From Psychromonas ossibalaenae ATCC BAA-1528 (lineage in GTDB: Bacteria; Pseudomonadota; Gammaproteobacteria; Enterobacterales; Psychromonadaceae): a stretch of 64,000 nt of DNA. Shown here piece by piece: positions 26,491 through 35,432 of the stretch. Under the pieces are notes generated by a model. It searched no databases and was not told the origin of the DNA. It saw only the letters and a list, made by a program, of their open reading frames with translations. The stretch lies in NCBI RefSeq assembly GCF_000381745.1, contig NZ_KB906990.1, positions 1-64,000 on the forward strand, given 5' to 3'. Position numbers and translations under genes: made by a program. Each line of letters opens with the position of its first letter. The stretch's first letter is position 1.

Positions 26491-27973
26491 TATGCATTAC
26501 CCTGTCAGGCTGGTGAACAATGACCAGCAGAAACCGCCTGAAGCAAACAGTGTTATTGCGCAGGTAGAACAATACGGTTTAAAAAAAGTGCAAAAATCTG
26601 TATCAAAGTCATTCGCTCTTGCGGTCTTTGCCGGTGCATTTATTGCCATTGCATTTGTTTTTTATATCACTGTAACAACCGGTGCAAGTGGTGCCCCCTG
26701 GGGCTTAGTTAGACTTTCAGGCGGGCTTGCATTCAGCGTAGGTCTTATATTAGTCGTCGTATGCGGCGGAGAACTGTTTACCAGCACGGTATTAAGTACT
26801 GTGGCCTGGGCACAGGGCCTGTTTTCAACCGGGCAGCTGCTTAAATGCTGGCTGCGTGTATATCTAGGCAACCTGGCCGGTGCGGCTTTAATGCTGGCAC
26901 TGATTGTGACGGCGCAGATGCACCTGCTGGACGGCGGAGCATGGGGAATTAACGCCCTGCAGATTGCACAGCATAAGCTCCATCACAGCTGGGCACAGGC
27001 TTTTGCTCTAGGGATCCTGTGTAACATTCTAGTGTGTTTGGGTATCTGGATGACATTCAGCTGTAAGGATGCGTTAGCAAAATCGATGCTGCTTGTACTG
27101 CCTGTCGCGATGTTTGTCAGCAGCGGTTTTGAACACAGTATCGCGAACATGTTTATGGTGCCGCTAGGCATCGCTATTAATGCAGTTAGCGAGCCGCAGT
27201 TTTATATAAACCATGGGCTGTCAGCCGCTGATTTTTCAGACTTGACCTGGTCTAACTTCATTTTCCACAACCTGATTCCTGTCACCCTGGGCAATATAGT
27301 CGGCGGCGGTTTATTAGTCGGACTTGGTTACTGGTTAATTGACGGTGGCAGTAAAGGTAAAGACAACAATAAAGACAATAGCAATAACAACAATATATTC
27401 GAAACAAACAATCAGTTAACTAAACTTGGAGAGACTCACATTATGAAAAACACATTAAACAGCCTTACAGTAAGTCAGATTATGGATAAAGAGCCGCTAG
27501 TATTTTTACAGAACAAGTGTATTTACCAGTCTTTAGCTTTATTAACTGACCATGAGATTGATGCGGCCCCTGTTATTGATGATAAGCAGCAGCTGATCGG
27601 CTTCATCTCACAACAGGATATTTTAAGACTATTATGGTCAGAGGAATACTCAACTGATTTAACCTATAAAGTAGAAGATGCAATGCAGACAGAAATTCTA
27701 ACTGTTGATGCACACCAGCCGGTAGCAACCCTGCTCGAGTTCATGGTTGTAGATAAAGAAAGACTGTTCCCGGTTAATGACGGCGGCATGCTGACCAGCC
27801 GTAGTTACCAGAGTTATGAACAGCGTCTTAAAAGTGCATCAGCACAGCGCCCTTCCATCTATCCAGTTATAAACAACGGTTTAATGTGCGGTGTGATAAG
27901 CCGCCGTCAGATGGCAGCACTAGTTGTTAACCAATACCTGCCGGATGACAAAGTAGAAGCTCAGGTCGCTTAA
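26480..27973 (+). CDS. FocA-type formate/nitrite channel fused to paired CBS domains
   Basis: A 497-residue protein. Residues about 35-290 are a formate/nitrite channel with six membrane helices. They carry the FocA wording IAIAFVFYITVTTG, the loop GFEHSIANMFMVP with the pore histidine, and FHNLIPVTLGNIVGG. After an Asn-rich linker (about 300-318) come two CBS domains (about 326-480), which in other channels bind adenine nucleotides. E. coli FocA is 285 residues with no CBS. Nucleotide control of formate flow is inferred. ATG 26480 or 26492 are the likely starts, both inside the leader ORF. An internal start at 27443 could make a CBS-only product. Confidence 0.8.
   Translation: MSSNMHYPVRLVNNDQQKPPEANSVIAQVEQYGLKKVQKSVSKSFALAVFAGAFIAIAFVFYITVTTGASGAPWGLVRLSGGLAFSVGLILVVVCGGELFTSTVLSTVAWAQGLFSTGQLLKCWLRVYLGNLAGAALMLALIVTAQMHLLDGGAWGINALQIAQHKLHHSWAQAFALGILCNILVCLGIWMTFSCKDALAKSMLLVLPVAMFVSSGFEHSIANMFMVPLGIAINAVSEPQFYINHGLSAADFSDLTWSNFIFHNLIPVTLGNIVGGGLLVGLGYWLIDGGSKGKDNNKDNSNNNNIFETNNQLTKLGETHIMKNTLNSLTVSQIMDKEPLVFLQNKCIYQSLALLTDHEIDAAPVIDDKQQLIGFISQQDILRLLWSEEYSTDLTYKVEDAMQTEILTVDAHQPVATLLEFMVVDKERLFPVNDGGMLTSRSYQSYEQRLKSASAQRPSIYPVINNGLMCGVISRRQMAALVVNQYLPDDKVEAQVA
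27428..27445 (+). promoter_or_regulatory. internal ribosome site before the CBS domains
   Basis: GGAGAG followed after nine bases by an in-frame ATG (27443, codon 322), exactly where the Asn-rich linker meets the first CBS domain. The site looks like the former start region of a separate CBS gene now fused to focA. Use of this start is untested. Confidence 0.5.
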
Positions 27974-27991
27974 TTCTATTTCTGCAGATAT

Positions 27992-28021
27992 GAATAAAAC
28001 AAGCCTCGGCTTGTTTTATTC
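27992..28021 (+). terminator. rho-independent terminator after focA-CBS
   Basis: GAATAAAACAAGCC and GGCTTGTTTTATTC are perfect inverted arms around a two- to three-base loop, with the T-rich arm as tail. It ends focA-CBS and, being symmetric, could also stop the convergent LysR gene. Confidence 0.88.
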
Positions 28022-28089
28022 ATTTTCGATTAAGGATCACAACACAAAAGCCAGGCTTTATGTGTTCCCTCTCTGTGCATGACTAACCT

Positions 28090-28989
28090 TTAGAGTTTCA
28101 AACTAGAAATTAAGCGTCTTGCCTCTGCGATGATACAATCCCGCAGCGGGTTTTCACCAGCATCATTACGCCAGGCAAATGATAAATTACGCTTCATATT
28201 TAAATCTGGTGTTTCTAATATAACCAGTTCTCCATTAGCGACTTCTTTGGCGATATCTAGTTTAGGTAAACAGCCCAGATAAAAACCATTTTTTACCAGC
28301 TCTTTAATAACCGGAATACTGTCATACATTTTCCATACATCAATATTTTCAATTAATCCATGTACCGCACCATCAAATATATGACGGGTTCCCGCTCCCA
28401 TTTCGCGTAAGATCCATTTTGCCTGCTCTAATTGCGCCAGACTGACCTTCGGATATTTAGCATAAGGATGATGAGCACTGGTAAATATAACTAAATTATC
28501 TTCTGTCAAATCATGCTGAAATATTCTGCTGTCATCATTACGCCCTTCTATCAGACCTAAATCATATTCATGATTAATCAAGCCCTGCACAACATGCTCG
28601 GTATTTTCAATGCTAACTTCTATCCGCAGCTCTGGGAAATCAGTATCAATTTTACTGATTAACTGCGGCAGTATATGTTCGGCAATGGTCTGGCTAGAGC
28701 ATAGTACTAAATTACCGCTGATAATCTGCTGGTCATGGAGCCCGAATTCAATCTGCTGGGCATCCTGCAGTAAACGTTTTGCTTTAGGACGAAGCCAGCG
28801 TCCCCAGTGACTTAACGTCAGGCGATTACCCTGACGAATAAACAAAGGACGGTCTAGGACATTCTCAAACTGCGAAAGAGACATGCTGACAGCAGACTGC
28901 GTCATCGACAATTTTCGTGCAGCGGCGCTGACACTTTCCTGGCTGGCAACAGCATCGAAAACAGCTAATTGTTTCAATGAATACTTCAT
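28090..28989 (-). CDS. LysR-type transcriptional regulator
   Basis: A 299-residue DNA-binding regulator. The N-terminal winged helix-turn-helix (about 1-65) has AVASQESVSAAARKLSMTQSAVSMSLSQFE, the LysR pattern. The effector domain begins about residue 90 (ISGNLVLCSSQTIAEHILPQLI). The end matches the CysB/CbbR-type substrate-binding fold. Target and ligand are unknown. Its neighbour focA-CBS is convergent, so it is not an obvious target. Upstream, 224 bases separate it from the SprA-type gene. Confidence 0.88.
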   Translation of the reverse strand: MKYSLKQLAVFDAVASQESVSAAARKLSMTQSAVSMSLSQFENVLDRPLFIRQGNRLTLSHWGRWLRPKAKRLLQDAQQIEFGLHDQQIISGNLVLCSSQTIAEHILPQLISKIDTDFPELRIEVSIENTEHVVQGLINHEYDLGLIEGRNDDSRIFQHDLTEDNLVIFTSAHHPYAKYPKVSLAQLEQAKWILREMGAGTRHIFDGAVHGLIENIDVWKMYDSIPVIKELVKNGFYLGCLPKLDIAKEVANGELVILETPDLNMKRNLSFAWRNDAGENPLRDCIIAEARRLISSLKL

Positions 28990-29166
28990 TTTTCATTCCT
29001 AAATAACAAATCAGATCTCATCAAGTATCAATTTTACTGATACTGAATTTTAAGGTGATTTTATAGTGATTTATCATATAAAACAAAAAAATCGGAACGA
29101 TTTATTAATTTCTATGCAGCTGTGAATTTAGAACTGCGTCTGCAAGAAAGAATTAACCTTAAATAT

Positions 29167-29283
29167 CGGAAGAATCTCGGTAAACGTCACTGATTTGTGT
29201 GTTACGGTGAATTCAGATCTGTGTCTGGAAGGTCGAATTCTCTTTAATAACGGAAGAATCTCGGTAAACGTCACTGATTTGTG
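29167..29283. repeat. 84-bp duplication at the 3' end of the SprA-type gene
   Basis: A 33-base string starting CGGAAGAATCTCGG occurs at 29167-29199 and again at 29251-29283. Weaker similarity continues on both sides with the same offset (GAATTTAGAACTGCGTCTG at 29124, GAATTCAGATCTGTGTCTG at 29209). The second copy is the true end of the gene, and the first is its decaying duplicate just downstream of the stop. Confidence 0.85.
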
Positions 29284-30076
29284 CACTACGGTTAACTAGC
29301 TGTGGTGCATTAGTTTCTTCTGCGAGATGCTCCTGGCCGGTAAAATGTTCCGGTACATGTGACTCATAACGTCTTGAAGATATACTTTCCTCACCATCCC
29401 CCTGAAGCTCCTGCTGGATGTCGCTGCGGGCTTCTGCCGCCATCTGCCCGGCCTTAGCTGCTACACGGCGGTCCTGACTGGAGGGTTCTGCCGGCGCTAA
29501 TGCAGCGGCTTTAATCTGCTGCGCTTTACGCAGTGTAGCCTGAGGATCATTAGGCACTCTTGAAGTATCTATGGATACTTCCCCGGACACCGCATATTTA
29601 ACACCGTCCGGTCCAGTTTGATAATTGTAATGTGGAGAGCCGGCATACTGCCCGCCGACCGAGGCATGCGCTCTTTCATGTGTGATCACTTCAGCATCGA
29701 GCACCTGCAGATTACTAATCTGCTTCAGTTCTGTTTCGCTGTACTGCTCATTTTCCTGATTCGAATCAGGTTCATTTGTTTTTTTATCTGCACCTTCTAC
29801 AGTCTGCGGATCAACTTCAGTCTGCTTTTCTTGTGCATCAGAGGGCTGTCCGCCGACAGACTTGTCTGCCTTTTCGGGGGCAAGGTTGACCGGTTTTTGA
29901 TAGGTAGGATTCTCGCTGATATTGTCAGCACTAGTAGTTCCAGGGGAGACGGATATATCAACTTGAGGTGCACTGACCGGTATTACAGGTGAAGCTGAAA
30001 CCTCAACTGAATGCCTGCTCTGCACAGTTGAAGATGCGGCAAGATGCACTGCTGATGATGCTGTTGAAATATTCAT
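29213..30076 (-). CDS. SprA-related putative metalloprotease
   Basis: A 287-residue protein. The first 115 residues are low-complexity Ser/Thr/Pro/Glu-rich. The core (about 118-215) has a zinc-protease-like helix EVITHERAHASVGG with HERAH at 133-137 (HExxH), followed by YNYQTGPDGVKYAVSGEVSID, where Glu166 could be the third ligand. This is the pattern of the SprA-related / putative metalloprotease CJM1_0395 family. No signal peptide is evident. Protease activity is not proven for the family. It is the second gene after a small Gln-rich gene (30089-30361). Confidence 0.75.
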   Translation of the reverse strand: MNISTASSAVHLAASSTVQSRHSVEVSASPVIPVSAPQVDISVSPGTTSADNISENPTYQKPVNLAPEKADKSVGGQPSDAQEKQTEVDPQTVEGADKKTNEPDSNQENEQYSETELKQISNLQVLDAEVITHERAHASVGGQYAGSPHYNYQTGPDGVKYAVSGEVSIDTSRVPNDPQATLRKAQQIKAAALAPAEPSSQDRRVAAKAGQMAAEARSDIQQELQGDGEESISSRRYESHVPEHFTGQEHLAEETNAPQLVNRSAQISDVYRDSSVIKENSTFQTQI

Positions 30077-30088
30077 AAAAACAGCTAA

Positions 30089-30361
30089 TTACACACGTAC
30101 GTCTACCAGACTACCGACCGCTTCATCTGCTGTCACTTGTTTGCCTGATGCTAATGCCTGGTGCTCAGAAACCCTTGCATTAACCACATCTTCGCTGAGT
30201 TTTTTTGGCTGTTGAACCGGCTGTTCGGTTGTGACTTTATCAATACTCTGCGTCTGCTTCTGAATTTCAGTTTCCTGACGCTGCAGAGTTGATTCATTCT
30301 GCACGTTCCGCTGCGGTGCTATCTGCTGACTGGAAGCACTTGATGTTCCTGAAATGTCCAT
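30089..30361 (-). CDS. small Gln/Ser-rich protein upstream of SprA-type gene
   Basis: A 90-residue polar protein, beginning MDISGTSSASSQQIAPQRN, Gln/Thr-rich through residue 60, then a more ordered end KLSEDVVNARVSEHQALASGKQVTADEAVGSLVDVRV. Not recognised. ATG 30361 follows GAGGAACAGCAA; the frame upstream to 30406 has no ribosome site. It ends 12 bases before the SprA-type start, so the two are very likely one operon. Confidence 0.6.
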   Translation of the reverse strand: MDISGTSSASSQQIAPQRNVQNESTLQRQETEIQKQTQSIDKVTTEQPVQQPKKLSEDVVNARVSEHQALASGKQVTADEAVGSLVDVRV

Positions 30362-30445
30362 TTGCTGTTCCTCAAAATAAACCTGTACACTGTAATTATC
30401 GTACAATAGTCAATAAAGTACTAACTCTACAGGTTCATTTTTTAA

Positions 30446-30808
30446 TCAACTCAATATCGCCTGCTCAAATTTTTCAGCTAGCTTTCCTAAAGCCTCATCA
30501 CTTATCACTTCCACATTGTCTGCATCAATTATTTTTCCTTTTTTAATCAATACAGTACGCGGATAACCTGGCCCCCCCAGAAGAGTTGTTAACTCTTGAT
30601 GCGCATCAGACAGGAAATCATTTTTTACTTTTTGGACATTTACTTGATAGACAGCAATACCTTTCTCGGTAAAACTATGCGCAAATTGAGGGAAGTTATC
30701 AGCTTGTTGTGTACAATCAGAACACCATTCTGCAACTATATTAATAATACAGGTATTAGTAGAGGTTATCAGCTCATGTGCTTGAGCCGCATTAATATAT
30801 TTAATCAT
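30446..30808 (-). CDS. thioredoxin-like protein
   Basis: A 120-residue single thioredoxin fold with active site AEWCSDC (Cys29, Cys32) and a cis-proline stretch GGPGYPRTVLIKKGKII (about 78-94). There is no signal peptide, so it is cytoplasmic. WCSDC differs from the WCGPC of classical thioredoxin and is common in thioredoxin-like proteins of unknown partner. It is 40 bases upstream of the small Gln-rich gene on the same strand, but a shared function is not evident. Confidence 0.8.
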   Translation of the reverse strand: MIKYINAAQAHELITSTNTCIINIVAEWCSDCTQQADNFPQFAHSFTEKGIAVYQVNVQKVKNDFLSDAHQELTTLLGGPGYPRTVLIKKGKIIDADNVEVISDEALGKLAEKFEQAILS

Positions 30809-30866
30809 AGGTACTCTCAGTAGCTTTTACATTTTTATAGTGTAAGTCAATTCTGGAATTTTTATT

Positions 30867-30899
30867 AAAAAAAACGGCTATTCATTTCTGAATAACCGT
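30867..30899 (-). terminator. rho-independent terminator after the CstA-family gene
   Basis: On the minus strand ACGGTTATTC, a six-base loop and GAATAGCCGT form a ten-pair stem followed by eight T residues. It lies 30 bases past the transporter stop and should end its transcript. Confidence 0.9.
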
Positions 30900-30928
30900 C
30901 ATAATCATATAATATTCTTGAAGAATAT

Positions 30929-32428
30929 TTAAATTGATTCTAATTTCGCTTTATTTTCAACGATGTCATTCTCGCCGTCAACACTTTCGTCTTCAATATA
31001 TCGGCCTTTAGAACGTTTTATCACATAAACGGTAATCATCAGCATTGCTAAAATTCCCGTAACCGTTGATACATTCATCGCTAGACCAAATCCTAATGTA
31101 GTGTTATTAAGAATAAAGGTAATTATTACCGTGGTCATAAACATTGCCGGAGCAGTTGCTACCCAATGGAATTTATTATGGCGAAGCAGATAAGCTGACG
31201 CTGTCCACAACATCATCACAGCTGTAGTCTGGTTAGCAAAACCAAAGTATCGCCAGATAATCCCAAAATCAACCTGTGTCAGAATCGCGCCGATAACAAA
31301 TAGAGGAAGCGCCATTAGTAAACGGTTACGAATAGATTTCTGCTCAAGATTAAAATACTCTGCAAGGATTAAACGGCTTGAACGGAAGGCTGTATCACCA
31401 GAGGTTATCGGTAAGATAACCACACCTAGAAATGCAACAATACCACCGAATACACCTAACAGACCAATCGATGTATCGTATACCACGCTGCCGGGTCCGC
31501 CAGTGCTGACCGCGTCAGATAACGCACCAACTGAGCCGAAGAAGGACAGTGCCAGCGCACACCAGATTAAGGCTATAATACCTTCACCAATCATAGCGCC
31601 GTAAAATACAAAACGTCCGTTACTTTCATTTTCTAAACAGCGAGCCATTAGTGGTGACTGAGTCGCATGAAACCCTGAAATAGCACCGCAGGCAATAGTG
31701 ATAAACAGCGCCGGCCATAACGGCAGATCATTCGGGTTCATATTAGTGAACATCTGACTCATTTCATAGTCACCTAATAAAGTATGTTCACTTGAGAAAC
31801 CGAGCGCAACAACTAATCCTACCGACATAAAGATTAACAGCGCACCAAAAAACGGATATAAGCGGCCGATGATTTTATCGATAGGTACAATTGTCGCAAT
31901 CACATAATATGAGAAAATGATAATAACCATAGTAAGCAGCGGCATTGCCAGATCTGTCTGCTGATTAACCAGATTAGTTAACATACCGGCAGGTGCGGAT
32001 ACAAAGACCACGCCGACTAACAGAAGTAACACTAAAGCAAAGATGTTCATAAAGTGCTTTGCATTTTTTCCTAGATATTTGCCGGTAATAGTCGGTACGG
32101 ATGCACCGCCGTTACGAATCGACAACATGCCGGAGAAATAATCATGAACAGCGCCGGCAAATATACAGCCAAGCACGATCCACAACATAGCGGCCGGGCC
32201 GTATAAAGCGCCCATAATCGGACCGAATATCGGACCGACTCCGGCGATATTCAGTAACTGTACCAGGTAAACTCTTTTAGTCGACATAGGAACATAATCA
32301 ACACCATCCTGCTTGCTATAAGCAGGTGTTTTACGTGTCTCTTTAATGCCGAATACTTTTTCAATAAACGCCCCGTAGATAAAATATCCGCCGAGCAGTG
32401 CTGCAACACAAAATAGGAACCAAAGCAT
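30929..32428 (-). CDS. CstA-family pyruvate/peptide transporter, BtsT-like
   Basis: A 499-residue inner-membrane protein with about 13 hydrophobic helices. CstA motifs are present: LLNIAGVGPIFGPIMGALYGP, GAVHDYFSGMLSIRNGG, and FHATQSPLMARCLENE. E. coli CstA and BtsT are about 700 residues, so this is the short form. The neighbours downstream on the coding map are a btsS/btsR pair. In E. coli that pair controls btsT, a proton-driven pyruvate importer. Pyruvate uptake is therefore the favoured role, by context and not by residue evidence. The 279 bases upstream to btsR should carry the regulated promoter. Confidence 0.82.
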   Translation of the reverse strand: MLWFLFCVAALLGGYFIYGAFIEKVFGIKETRKTPAYSKQDGVDYVPMSTKRVYLVQLLNIAGVGPIFGPIMGALYGPAAMLWIVLGCIFAGAVHDYFSGMLSIRNGGASVPTITGKYLGKNAKHFMNIFALVLLLLVGVVFVSAPAGMLTNLVNQQTDLAMPLLTMVIIIFSYYVIATIVPIDKIIGRLYPFFGALLIFMSVGLVVALGFSSEHTLLGDYEMSQMFTNMNPNDLPLWPALFITIACGAISGFHATQSPLMARCLENESNGRFVFYGAMIGEGIIALIWCALALSFFGSVGALSDAVSTGGPGSVVYDTSIGLLGVFGGIVAFLGVVILPITSGDTAFRSSRLILAEYFNLEQKSIRNRLLMALPLFVIGAILTQVDFGIIWRYFGFANQTTAVMMLWTASAYLLRHNKFHWVATAPAMFMTTVIITFILNNTTLGFGLAMNVSTVTGILAMLMITVYVIKRSKGRYIEDESVDGENDIVENKAKLESI

Positions 32429-32707
32429 ATTATTCTCTCTCTGTTTAAGTTAATAACGATAACAGCAGTTAGAGAGTTTAAATTAGAGACGCTTAGTTAT
32501 TTCCATTCATCAATATTGTTATCATTAATATTAGTGAACGGCTATAACAAAACGACTGATAACTTGTAAAACCATCCAAATCCGTCTGTCATGAGTAGCA
32601 CTCTACCGGATAGATAGTTAGATACACGGCATAAATAACTCAGCGGTCATATTCGGATTTAAACGGTCAACAGCATTTTTAAGTGGTTTTAAGAATCGGC
32701 CAAAAAG

Positions 32708-33436
32708 TTAACTTAACGAAAATCGATCTTTTAATGCTTTGAGATAACGGCGGCTGACCGGAGCCGTTGAACCGTTGCAGGTAATGATTTCAGCCAGTGA
32801 ATTCTCTAATAGTTTAATTTCTCGAATTGCTGTGGGATTAATCAAATACTGGCGGTGACAGCGGATCAGGCAGGTTTTCTCCTCCAGCACTTTTAAGCTT
32901 AGAGAACAGCCTGCTGTCTGCTCAGTGCTGCTGTGTATATTAGTTAACACATGGACACCGGACTGATCTGAAAAAGCCATTTCAATCTCATCGGGTTTAA
33001 CTAATATAAAACGGTTATAACCGGCACAGGGAATTAACTCTAACTGTTCCTGAAGCAGGCCGCTGTAATCACGTTTAGTGATACTCGACTTTAAACGTTT
33101 AACGGTTTTACTTAAGCGCCAGGGTTCGACTGGTTTCAATATGTAATCAAAAGCATTATCTTCAAAGGCCTGTAAAGCATATTCATCATAGGCAGTAACA
33201 AAAACAACGTGCGGCATAGTATCCGGATCCAGCATGCTGAGCATCTCTAAACCGGTTATCTGCGGCATCTGGATATCCAGAAATATAACATCAGGTTTTA
33301 AACTGTTTACCTTTTGTAACCCTTCAACCGCATTGCTGCAGGATGCAATAATATCTACCTCAGTAGTCTCCCTTAATAACTCGATCAACTCCTCGCGTGC
33401 ATACAGTTCGTCATCTATCACAATCGCTTTAAGCAT
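32708..33436 (-). CDS. btsR: LytTR response regulator, BtsR-like
   Basis: A 242-residue regulator: receiver domain (1-120) with phospho-acceptor Asp54 in IFLDIQMPQITGLEML and conserved Lys in LKPVEPWRL, then a LytTR DNA-binding domain (about 135-240) with CHRQYLINPTAIREIKLLENSLAEI and SRRYLKALKDRF. Wording follows E. coli BtsR (YehT) closely throughout, for example CSNAVEGL, GLEMLSMLDP and AFDYILKP. It overlaps the kinase gene by eight bases and precedes the CstA-family gene, its likely target. Confidence 0.9.
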   Translation of the reverse strand: MLKAIVIDDELYAREELIELLRETTEVDIIASCSNAVEGLQKVNSLKPDVIFLDIQMPQITGLEMLSMLDPDTMPHVVFVTAYDEYALQAFEDNAFDYILKPVEPWRLSKTVKRLKSSITKRDYSGLLQEQLELIPCAGYNRFILVKPDEIEMAFSDQSGVHVLTNIHSSTEQTAGCSLSLKVLEEKTCLIRCHRQYLINPTAIREIKLLENSLAEIITCNGSTAPVSRRYLKALKDRFSLS

Positions 33437-35138
33437 TTTTTTTGTTAACTCCTTTTATTTCCAGCAGCGGAAAAGTAATCTGTGCTGTACAAGAAACTCC
33501 CTTTTCACAGAACATTTGTAATCCGTATGACTGCCCGAAGGCATTCTTTAAACGTTTATCAACAATCTGCTGCCCTAAGCCTGTTTCATTTTCTTTTACA
33601 ATATAGTTACCGGCGTTATCAATAACCAGCAGTTCCACCATGGGCTGAGCCGCATCTGTAATGACACGTCCTAAGACCTGTATTCTGCCGTTATGCAGTA
33701 ATGTTGAAGTTCCGTGTTTAACCGCATTTTCAACCAGGGGCTGCAGAGTAAAGGTGGGTACAACAACATTAAGCAGCTCAGGATCAACCTCAAAATCAAC
33801 TTCTAATCTGTCGGAAAAACGCGCCAGTTCAACTTCGAGGTACGCCGTGATATGCGCCAGTTCCTCTTTAATAGTCACAGATTCAATATTATGTTTCAAA
33901 TTTCGTCTGAAAAATTGTGAAAGATGCTGGATCAGCTCTCGTGCTTTATCCGGATCGCGACGGATCACCGCACTGATAGTATTGAGTGAATTAAATAAAA
34001 AATGCGGATTTACCTGCGCCTGCAGAAGGCGTAGTTCAGCTTGGGTCAATAGCGTCTGTTGTTCGATATAGCGGCCGGTTAAGATCTGATTTGATAACAG
34101 CTTTGCCAGCCCTTCTCCTAAATGACGGTTAAGCGTTGAGAACAGCTTCTGTTTCGGTTCATAAAGCTTAATAGTGCCCAGCACTTCATCTTCCCCGCCA
34201 ACCAGCGGAATAACTAACGCTGAGCCTAATTTACATTTTTCATGCAGTGAACACTGATAGGCAACTTCGTAACCGTCAGCGTAAATTAATTCACGGTTTT
34301 GAATCGCCTGTCTGGTGCACTCCGATGAAATAGGCGTACCAGGCAGGTGATGGTCGTCACCGATACCAATAAACGCCATGATTTTTTCTCTGTCGGTAAT
34401 AGAAACCGCACCGACTCCCGTTTCTTCATAAATTATCTGTGCAATTTTTTTGGTACTCTGCTGATTGAAACCGCTACTTAAGATACCTACAGAGCGTTCT
34501 GCGATTTTTAATGCTTTACTGGAAAAGGCCGCTGAATATTTTTCATAAATTGCCTTTCGGTCCTGGATAATACTCATAAATAAAGCAGCACCAATACTGT
34601 TAGCGATAATCATAGGTAAAGCGATTGCTTTAACCAGATGCAGCGCCTGCTCAAAGGGCTGTGCAACAAGCAGTATAATTGTCATCTGCATCACTTCAGC
34701 GGCCAGAAGCACCACAAATGCGACACTCGGTTTAAATATCTTGTCCACCAGCCCGCGCCGCACGTAATAACTGTGGATTATGCCGCCTAATAAACCTTCG
34801 GCAGTGGTTGATATTGCACAGGCGGTGTCAGTAAAGCCTCCCATCGTATAACGATGTATGCCGCCGGTAAGCCCTACGGCGAAACCAACCAGCGGCCCCC
34901 CCAGTAGTCCGCCCATTACCGCACCAATAGCCCGGGTATTAGCGATGGCATTCTCAATGGCTAAACCAAAATAGGTTCCCAACACACAAAACAGACTAAA
35001 CACCACATAACAGGCCAAACGCTGCGAAAAATGACCGGAGACTGTGGTTAACGGCATAAATAACGGCGTTTTACTTAACAAATACGCAATCACTAAGTAC
35101 ACACTGAGCTGCTGCAGTAATGAAAATATTAATTCCAT
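33429..35138 (-). CDS. btsS: LytS-type sensor histidine kinase, BtsS-like
   Basis: A 569-residue membrane kinase. About six helices form the 5TM-5TMR_LYT sensor (1-195: GAVMGGLLGGPLVGFAVGLTGGIHRYTMGGFTDTAC). A GAF-like region follows (about 225-350), then the histidine kinase with His379 in QAQVNPHFLFNSLNTISA and the ATP-binding PLVENAVKHG around 468-475. Length matches E. coli BtsS (561), a high-affinity pyruvate sensor. It overlaps btsR by eight bases. Its ATG at 35138 lacks a clear ribosome site. Pyruvate sensing is inferred from the ortholog. Confidence 0.9.
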   Translation of the reverse strand: MELIFSLLQQLSVYLVIAYLLSKTPLFMPLTTVSGHFSQRLACYVVFSLFCVLGTYFGLAIENAIANTRAIGAVMGGLLGGPLVGFAVGLTGGIHRYTMGGFTDTACAISTTAEGLLGGIIHSYYVRRGLVDKIFKPSVAFVVLLAAEVMQMTIILLVAQPFEQALHLVKAIALPMIIANSIGAALFMSIIQDRKAIYEKYSAAFSSKALKIAERSVGILSSGFNQQSTKKIAQIIYEETGVGAVSITDREKIMAFIGIGDDHHLPGTPISSECTRQAIQNRELIYADGYEVAYQCSLHEKCKLGSALVIPLVGGEDEVLGTIKLYEPKQKLFSTLNRHLGEGLAKLLSNQILTGRYIEQQTLLTQAELRLLQAQVNPHFLFNSLNTISAVIRRDPDKARELIQHLSQFFRRNLKHNIESVTIKEELAHITAYLEVELARFSDRLEVDFEVDPELLNVVVPTFTLQPLVENAVKHGTSTLLHNGRIQVLGRVITDAAQPMVELLVIDNAGNYIVKENETGLGQQIVDKRLKNAFGQSYGLQMFCEKGVSCTAQITFPLLEIKGVNKKNA

Positions 35139-35385
35139 ATAAGATACCGTTTACTAAAAATTAAGTCTGAATTCATAAATCTGCTGTAAAACAAAGAGGA
35201 AAAATAAACAGGCAGATCAAAAAAATAGATAGTGTAAGACCCGTCAAATAATATTATCGTAGTCGGATTATTAGCGGCATTACAAAATGGGTTATTGTGA
35301 ACAGCGCTAAAATAGCACAACGGTGATCTGTTGTGCGTACCAAGCCGTATTTTCGTGATCCGCTTTTAATAAATCAACAGTAACT

Positions 35386-35403
35386 AGGAGCTGTTTATCT
35401 TTG
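35386..35403. repeat. single end of the AGGGCCTGTTTATCTTTG repeat
   Basis: AGGAGCTGTTTATCTTTG agrees at 16 of 18 positions with the ends of the element at 22893-23157. No matching inverted partner lies nearby, so this looks like a solo end. Confidence 0.4.
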
Positions 35404-35432
35404 AGAACTGCCGATGCTAACCCTGCATATAT

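Noticed and set aside
32429-32707. Search for BtsR-type direct repeats upstream of the CstA-family gene
   Set aside because: No pair of matching half-sites could be picked out by eye with confidence.
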